DNA from: a virus
DNA length: 26,225 bases
Direction: 5' to 3' (one strand)
IMG/VR virus record: IMGVR_UViG_3300044715_000451
Coordinates: 1 to 26,225 of that record
A program made the translations under genes and the position numbers. Positions within the stretch are counted from its first letter, which is position 1, and every line of letters starts with the position of its first letter. Of this stretch, positions 21,549 to 26,225 are shown piece by piece. The notes beneath the pieces were generated by a model that was not told the origin of the DNA, ran no database searches, and saw nothing but the letters and a program-made list of their open reading frames with translations.

Positions 21549-22530
21549 AAGAGCATCTTACTGGCAAGAAAATGATAATGATGTTTTTAGTAAATTACAA
21601 AATAAAGAAACTGTAAATCTAATGTGGTCTTGTATTAATAACATAGAGCCAGAACAGCCAATGCTACTGCAAAATACATTGCGTTTAAACGAAGACAGAA
21701 TGTATTTTGATTTAAGCGATAATATAGAAAAAAGAATAAATACAGATGGACACAGGGGCCCAGATTTTATTAAAAATGTAGATATTTTATTTGCTGGGTG
21801 TTCGCAAACCTATGGTTTAGGGGTTAAAGATGGGGCAATATGGGGGGAGATGGTAGCTAAAAATCTAGGCCTTAAATATAATAATGTGTCTTATCGTGGA
21901 GGATCCGTTATGCAAATAGTTTATAACATTTTTAACTATTTTGAAAAATATGGTAATCCAAAATATATCCTATGTGCATTACCATCGTTTGCCAGAACTC
22001 ATGTATTTATAGATTCTGAAATATTAACCTCAGCACCTCATAACAAAGTATTAGAAAAAGCATATGGATCCGACAAAGGACCTTATAGAGCGCTATATCT
22101 TTCTAAAAATAGCAGGTACATAAAGCTTCCAGCCAAAGTAGAAGAAGTTTTTCCAAATGAACATAGAGTTTGGATTAACTTAATGTTTATTTCAATGTTA
22201 GAAACATATTGTCATTCAAATAATATAAAATTACTATGGACAACATGGCTAGACGTATATGAAGATAACAATCAACAAATGTATGATAAATTTAAAAATT
22301 TTTTTGAATTATCAGAAGACTGGGACCAGACAATACCGCCAGACGGCATTTCTCCAGAAAAAGAAAGCGTGTGCCATCAAAACTTTAAAGATAAATATGA
22401 AAATTTTTTTCATAGGGGAACAGATTGGGATATTAGGGATCTTGAAGTTTGGGAAGGGCATTGGGGCGCCCACACACATATACACATATATGAAAATTTT
22501 ATAAGAGAAATGAAAAAACTTGGACTATAG
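21538..22530 (+). CDS. SGNH hydrolase-like protein A
   Basis: A 330-residue protein. N68-T-D-G-H-R-G-P-D-F precedes the nucleophile block I-L-F-A-G-C-S89-Q-T-Y-G-L-G, then S-Y-R-G-G-S. The C-terminus has G-H-W-G-A-H-T-H. Layout and motifs match the second SGNH protein at 24441-25412, which flanks the carbamoyltransferase on the other side. SGNH enzymes are esterases or acyltransferases acting on acetylated glycans. In this copy the Asp expected in D-x-x-H is a Trp (V-W-E-G-H), so catalysis may be altered. Confidence 0.65.
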   Translation: MKNKRASYWQENDNDVFSKLQNKETVNLMWSCINNIEPEQPMLLQNTLRLNEDRMYFDLSDNIEKRINTDGHRGPDFIKNVDILFAGCSQTYGLGVKDGAIWGEMVAKNLGLKYNNVSYRGGSVMQIVYNIFNYFEKYGNPKYILCALPSFARTHVFIDSEILTSAPHNKVLEKAYGSDKGPYRALYLSKNSRYIKLPAKVEEVFPNEHRVWINLMFISMLETYCHSNNIKLLWTTWLDVYEDNNQQMYDKFKNFFELSEDWDQTIPPDGISPEKESVCHQNFKDKYENFFHRGTDWDIRDLEVWEGHWGAHTHIHIYENFIREMKKLGL

Positions 22531-22617
22531 ATTTATTATTTATTTATACTATAAGGTTATTTATAAAATAAAAAAAATATTTATAAAACAGCCTAAGCAA
22601 AAAGATAGGTACATATA
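22531..22617 (+). repeat. AT-rich intergenic with two 11-bp direct repeats
   Basis: Very AT-rich gap of 87 bases. TATTTATAAAA occurs at 22558-22568 and 22578-22588, a 20-base spacing of about two helical turns, so a regulator could bind both on one face. A weak -10 (TATACT at 22545-22550) lies upstream. No terminator hairpin is seen. Confidence 0.35.
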
Positions 22618-24057
22618 TTGATAATTTTAGGAATTAATGAAACTTCCCATGACGCTTCTGTATCTTTAATTAAAGATGGAGACATATTATTTTCTGGGCA
22701 TGCCGAAAGATATAGTAAGCAAAAAAATGATTGGTTTACAAATGATAGTTTAATTAAAGATGCATTAGAGTACGGGTATCCAGATAAAATAGCCTATTAT
22801 GAAAACAGATGGCTAAAGAAGGCCCGTATAGCCATTCATGGCGGGTTTGGTGGTGACAAGCCATACTTTCTTCAAACACCCCTTAAAAAAATTCCTAGGG
22901 CTTCCTTTGGGCATCACAAATCCCATGCAGCAGCAGGATACTACACAAGTAATTATACAGATGCGGTTATTGTAGTTTTAGATGCAATTGGAGAATTTAA
23001 TACTTCTACGGTATGGGTGGGAGAAGGATCTAACATTAAACAAGTTTACAAACAAAACTACCCTGTAAGCTTTGGACTTTTTTATTCCGCATTTACTCAG
23101 CTTATAGGGTTAATGCCAAATCAAGAAGAATACATTATGATGGGAATGGCTGGTTACGGAGACTGGACAAAATATTATAAACAGGTAGATAATTATTTCC
23201 CTAAATATGATAAACAAAAATATAATTTTCACAAAGGCATTACTGATTGGGGATGGGTTTCAGAGCAAGACAAGTTTGATATTGCCGCAGCAGTTCAGGT
23301 AGTTTATGAGCAAAGGCTTATAGACTTTATGAATATGGCTAAATCAATAACAAGAAAAACAAATTTAGTTTTTATGGGAGGATGTGCCCTTAACTGTTCT
23401 GCTAATACATTGCTATGGAAAATATTTGATAGCGTTTGGATTATGCCTAACCCAGGAGATGCTGGTAGCTCATTAGGCGCAGCAGCGTTATTGTATGGCA
23501 AGCATTTAAATTGGAGTGGCCCCTATCTTGGATATAATTTATCAGGTGAATATCCCGTTAATGAAATTGTTGATGAGATATTAACAAATAAAATAGTAGC
23601 GGTAGCAAACGGAAGAGCAGAATACGGACCTAGAGCGTTGGGCAATAGGAGCATACTGGCAGACCCCAGAGACCCAGACATTAAAGATAAAGTTAATTTA
23701 ATTAAACAAAGAGAAAATTTTAGGCCGTTTGCCCCAGTAATTATGGAAGAATGTGCTAGTGAATGGTTTGAAATGAATTTTACTTCACCATACATGCAAT
23801 ATGCCGTAAAATGTAAAAAACCAGATTTAATACCCTCTGTTGTTCACGTAGATGGAACGTCTAGAGTGCAGACAGTAAACAGAGAACAGCATCGAGGCTT
23901 GTGGCGTGTTTTAAATAAATTTTATCAAGAAACAGGTGTGCCAGTTTTATTAAATACTAGCCTAAATATAAAGGGTCAGCCACTTATTAATGATAAAAAT
24001 GATATCATTGACTGGCAGCAGCATTATAAGTATAATATACTAACTGGGCAACAGTAG
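22618..24057 (+). CDS. NodU/TobZ-family carbamoyltransferase
   Basis: A 479-residue enzyme starting at TTG 22618, giving M-I-I-L-G-I-N-E-T-S-H11-D-A-S. The family uses carbamoyl phosphate and ATP to carbamoylate an alcohol. H99, H100 and H103 (G-H-H-K-S-H-A-A-A) and D122 match the metal site, and R-A-E-Y-G-P-R-A-L-G-N-R-S-I-L-A-D-P-R is the C-terminal carbamoyl-transfer signature. The end (N-T-S-L-N-I-K-G-Q-P) is followed by only about 25 residues, a little shorter than usual, and the TAG stop lies inside the tRNA gene. The substrate is probably a sugar on a glycan, nucleoside or small molecule. Confidence 0.9.
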   Translation: MIILGINETSHDASVSLIKDGDILFSGHAERYSKQKNDWFTNDSLIKDALEYGYPDKIAYYENRWLKKARIAIHGGFGGDKPYFLQTPLKKIPRASFGHHKSHAAAGYYTSNYTDAVIVVLDAIGEFNTSTVWVGEGSNIKQVYKQNYPVSFGLFYSAFTQLIGLMPNQEEYIMMGMAGYGDWTKYYKQVDNYFPKYDKQKYNFHKGITDWGWVSEQDKFDIAAAVQVVYEQRLIDFMNMAKSITRKTNLVFMGGCALNCSANTLLWKIFDSVWIMPNPGDAGSSLGAAALLYGKHLNWSGPYLGYNLSGEYPVNEIVDEILTNKIVAVANGRAEYGPRALGNRSILADPRDPDIKDKVNLIKQRENFRPFAPVIMEECASEWFEMNFTSPYMQYAVKCKKPDLIPSVVHVDGTSRVQTVNREQHRGLWRVLNKFYQETGVPVLLNTSLNIKGQPLINDKNDIIDWQQHYKYNILTGQQ

Positions 24058-24121
24058 CTTAGTTGGTTAAAGCCCCGAACTCATAATTCGGTAACCGTAG
24101 GTTCGAGTCCTACCTGTTGTA
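24048..24121 (+). tRNA. tRNA with CAT anticodon (Met or Ile2)
   Basis: A 74-base cloverleaf. The acceptor stem GCAACAG (24048-24054) pairs with CTGTTGT (24114-24120), with one G-T at the first pair, and the discriminator is A. The D stem is GCTT/AAGC. The anticodon stem CCGAA/TTCGG has loop CTCATAA, anticodon CAT. The T stem GTAGG/CCTAC has loop TTCGAGT. CCA is not encoded. The gene overlaps the carbamoyltransferase by 10 bases: its T8-A9-G10 are the stop codon of that gene. It could be elongator Met, or Ile2 (lysidine-modified, reading ATA), which would suit this ATA-rich genome. Confidence 0.9.
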
Positions 24122-24133
24122 CAAGGAGATATT

Positions 24134-24457
24134 TTGGAATACTCAGAAGAACAGTTTGACAGAGATTTAGAATATTACATTGAAATTGGTGCTATTGAAA
24201 TATCTGGCGTTGATGAATACGGCGAAATAATTTTTAAAATTACAGATGAAGCGGAAGAACTAGCCCCAGAGCTATGGCAATCACATAAAGATTATATAGA
24301 CGAGACGCTTCTTGATCTTTATGAAAAAGATTTGATTTCTGTAGAGTATGATGAAAATCTTCAAGCAACAATTACTTTAACGGAAGGGGCAAAAAAAATA
24401 GCAAGGCAGCACGGAATGATAGAGTTTGAGGGAGAAGAGCATGAACAAAAAGATTAA
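24134..24457 (+). CDS. Winged-helix-like small protein
   Basis: A 107-residue acidic protein starting at TTG 24134 after AAGGAGATATT. Helices with I-T-D-E-A-E-E-L-A-P-E-L, L-L-D-L-Y-E-K-D-L-I-S-V-E-Y-D, and an I-T-L-T-E-G-A-K-K-I-A segment give the strand-helix rhythm of a winged helix. Its acidity makes a DNA-mimic or protein-binding role possible as well. The tRNA lies 12 bases upstream and the next gene overlaps by 17 bases. Confidence 0.5.
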   Translation: MEYSEEQFDRDLEYYIEIGAIEISGVDEYGEIIFKITDEAEELAPELWQSHKDYIDETLLDLYEKDLISVEYDENLQATITLTEGAKKIARQHGMIEFEGEEHEQKD

Positions 24458-25412
24458 TATATACAAAAAAGAAAACTTTTCTGGGCCCCCATTTATTAAA
24501 GGATTAATTAGTTTTCAAAACCCAAACTCAAGTTTTAAATTAATGATACATGAAGAAAAACTGGGGATCCCAGAAGATGACGAATTTACTTATAGTTATA
24601 ATTCTGCAGGGCTGCGGTCAGACGAATTCACAAACAATCATTCTGGAACACATGTTCTTTTTGCTGGCTGCTCTGAAACAGAGGGTCTTGGGAATAAATT
24701 AGAAAATATTTGGGCAAATCAATTATATAAAAAAATTATAAATGAAGAGCCATGTTCTGGATTTTTTAACGTAGGAGTTCGGGCCGTTGGTATCTCTGCA
24801 ATAAATAGGCAAATAATTAGCTACATGCAACAGTACGGGAAACCAAATAATTTATTCGTCAACTATCCAGACTTTTATAGACATTATAAATGGAACGATA
24901 TAAAAAAATTTTGGGAACAAAAAATTGGCTTAGAAACAATGGCTTCATACAATCTTAAAGATAAATTCTTTTTAAAAGAATTTAAAGATGCAGCAATTAA
25001 TGACTCTGATTCTTTTTTTATAGATGACAACTTGCCCGAAGAGGCAATGAGACAATCGGCAATAGCAAACGGGAAACTTATGATTCATGAATATATGAGT
25101 GATGAAAGAAAATCTGACTTTGTTATAAACTCAATTCATAATATAATGTTAATGGAACAGATTTGCAAAGTAATGGGAATAAATTTTTTGTGGGGAACTT
25201 GGGATCAATATGCTTCCGCAACTATCAGAGAAAGTGGTTTATTTAATAGCTATGTAGATATTGGTAATGTCAAAAATTTTTATAAATGGGCGGAAGAGTC
25301 TGGATACAATACAAAAGATCTGTCGGCCAGAGACCGTGGGCATTCTGGAATTCCATACCATACATATTGGGCAGAACAATTTTTTAATTCATATAAAGAA
25401 AATAAAAAATGA
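24441..25412 (+). CDS. SGNH hydrolase-like protein B
   Basis: A 323-residue paralogue of the 21538-22530 protein: N54-S-A-G-L-R-S-D-E-F, V-L-F-A-G-C-S78-E-T-E-G-L-G, and a C-terminal A-R-D-R-G-H-S-G-x-x-x-H with a full D-x-x-H dyad. It is therefore the better candidate for an active esterase or acyltransferase. The start ATG 24441 follows GGGAGAAGAG. A TTG frame extension at 24426 is not used. It overlaps the next gene by ATGA. Confidence 0.7.
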   Translation: MNKKINIYKKENFSGPPFIKGLISFQNPNSSFKLMIHEEKLGIPEDDEFTYSYNSAGLRSDEFTNNHSGTHVLFAGCSETEGLGNKLENIWANQLYKKIINEEPCSGFFNVGVRAVGISAINRQIISYMQQYGKPNNLFVNYPDFYRHYKWNDIKKFWEQKIGLETMASYNLKDKFFLKEFKDAAINDSDSFFIDDNLPEEAMRQSAIANGKLMIHEYMSDERKSDFVINSIHNIMLMEQICKVMGINFLWGTWDQYASATIRESGLFNSYVDIGNVKNFYKWAEESGYNTKDLSARDRGHSGIPYHTYWAEQFFNSYKENKK

Positions 25413-26225
25413 AATTTCATTGGATGCATAGGTTTAGTTTTGGCAACACAGAAGATAAATTAGTTGAAATGGCAAGGACTTTAGAAAAATCAAAAGCCTA
25501 TTCTGTTCTTTTAACCTACTCGACAGGGTCACCAGACTATGTTCCATTTTTACCAATAATGATCAGGTTAACAAAAAATCTTAAATTTATGATGGCATTT
25601 AGGCCTTATACCTTAAGCCCAGAGTATGCAATTAGATTTTTTAATACAATGAAACAGGCTTATGGAGACAGATTAACATTTAATATGGTAGCTGGCAAAA
25701 TGCTTGAAGATGAAGAACAAGCAGCAATTAAGATGTATAACCTTGAAGAATCATTAATAAATACCATTGAAAAAAGAATAGAGTTTACAGATAAATGGGC
25801 AGAAAAATTTTTTTCTTATATGAAACCAGAAAATCTAATTTCTTATACAATAGCAAATTCACCAATTACACTTGAACTTGGGAACAGGTGGACAGATTAT
25901 ATTATTTTTGATCATTGGAAGATAGAAGAAAATTATGCTAAAGCAAAAGATACCAAATTAGTTTTATGTATTGATCCCCTTATTAGGGAAACCAAAGAAG
26001 AACTGGACTCAGAAATAGAATATCATTATCAATCATGGGCAACAAATGAAGGACTAAAACCCTCTATTTGGGAAAAAAGAGAGCATTTGATCCGTGGCAA
26101 TATGGAAGAAGTTAAGCAGCAGATTAGAGACATATCTAAAAAATATGGGATAGATGACTTTATGATAGTAACCAGCCAAAAAGACATATCCAGCCTTTTG
26201 AAGCTTATGCAAGAAATGTCTGATT
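25409..26225 (+). CDS. Luciferase-like monooxygenase-type protein (3' truncated)
   Basis: The frame starts at ATG 25409 (ATGA overlap) and stays open to the window end, giving 272 residues so far. A TIM-barrel pattern is visible: K-F-H-W-M-H-R-F-S, then L-K-F-M-M-A-F-R-P-Y-T-L-S-P-E-Y-A-I-R near residues 61-79 and R-L-T-F-N-M-V-A-G-K-M. These fit the bacterial luciferase-like family (FMN- or F420-dependent). Within the carbamoyltransferase/SGNH cassette it may oxidise or reduce the same substrate. Similarity is partial, and the active-site end is missing. Confidence 0.6.
   Translation, partial: MKFHWMHRFSFGNTEDKLVEMARTLEKSKAYSVLLTYSTGSPDYVPFLPIMIRLTKNLKFMMAFRPYTLSPEYAIRFFNTMKQAYGDRLTFNMVAGKMLEDEEQAAIKMYNLEESLINTIEKRIEFTDKWAEKFFSYMKPENLISYTIANSPITLELGNRWTDYIIFDHWKIEENYAKAKDTKLVLCIDPLIRETKEELDSEIEYHYQSWATNEGLKPSIWEKREHLIRGNMEEVKQQIRDISKKYGIDDFMIVTSQKDISSLLKLMQEMSD

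Noticed and set aside
22259-22504. Open + frame inside the SGNH A gene
   Set aside because: Lys/Ile-rich frame caused by AT-rich codons of the real gene. No start signal.
24048-24121. tRNA as a phage attachment site
   Set aside because: The gene is a complete functional-looking tRNA and no integrase gene or duplicated tRNA end is visible in the window.

Overview
This window looks like part of the genome of a tailed dsDNA bacteriophage (caudovirus). The sequence is clearly AT-rich. Every protein gene I can support is on the + strand, genes overlap end to start, and the content is typical of phage: a virion fibre end, a complete DNA replication and recombination set, and both terminase subunits. 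The host cannot be read directly. Leaderless promoters, an intact-PHP DnaE, a luciferase-like (often F420-type) monooxygenase and a transcobalamin-like DUF4430 protein lean towards an AT-rich actinobacterium, for example a freshwater planktonic lineage. That is inference.

Layout. 1-2285: end of the structural region, with the C-terminal part of an FN3-like fibre protein, two paralogous small helical proteins (each with its own promoter), a coiled-coil miniprotein, a YLI-repeat surface protein of uncertain start, and a probable virion protein. 2289-2355: a promoter that runs straight into an intrinsic terminator. 2373-12987: replication and recombination genes. These are a metallophosphoesterase, zinc miniproteins, a MerR-like HTH protein, DnaB helicase, DnaG-type primase, a gp32-like ssDNA-binding protein in its own promoter/terminator unit, DNA polymerase III alpha (DnaE), RecA and a putative Holliday junction nuclease. 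13102-15450: accessory genes, namely a 2OG-Fe(II) dioxygenase, two single-pass membrane miniproteins, a membrane-anchored DUF4430 protein and a PduO-type cob(I)alamin adenosyltransferase. Together these suggest a phage-borne cobalamin capture and activation module. 15443-17199: a Cas4/AddB-like nuclease, a two-zinc-finger protein, a RuvC-like resolvase and an HTH miniprotein. 17201-18944: a GT32-like glycosyltransferase, a sugar nucleotidyltransferase and a nucleotide-modification/MazG-like protein. 18978-21303: terminase small (leaderless) and large subunits. 21300-26225: a surface or small-molecule modification cassette, with two paralogous SGNH-like proteins around a NodU/TobZ-type carbamoyltransferase, a tRNA(CAT) whose 5' end contains the carbamoyltransferase stop codon, a small winged-helix-like protein, and a luciferase-like monooxygenase cut by the window end.

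How the parts fit. The phage appears to carry most of its own replisome (helicase, primase, SSB, polymerase) plus recombination and junction-resolving enzymes, so it probably depends on the host mainly for clamp, clamp loader and nucleotides. The cobalamin genes could raise adenosylcobalamin supply for B12-dependent enzymes such as class II ribonucleotide reductase (not seen in this window). The sugar, carbamoyl and SGNH genes suggest decoration of virion, DNA or host-surface glycans. No CRISPR array, insertion sequence or integrase is visible, and no gap between genes exceeds 300 bases.
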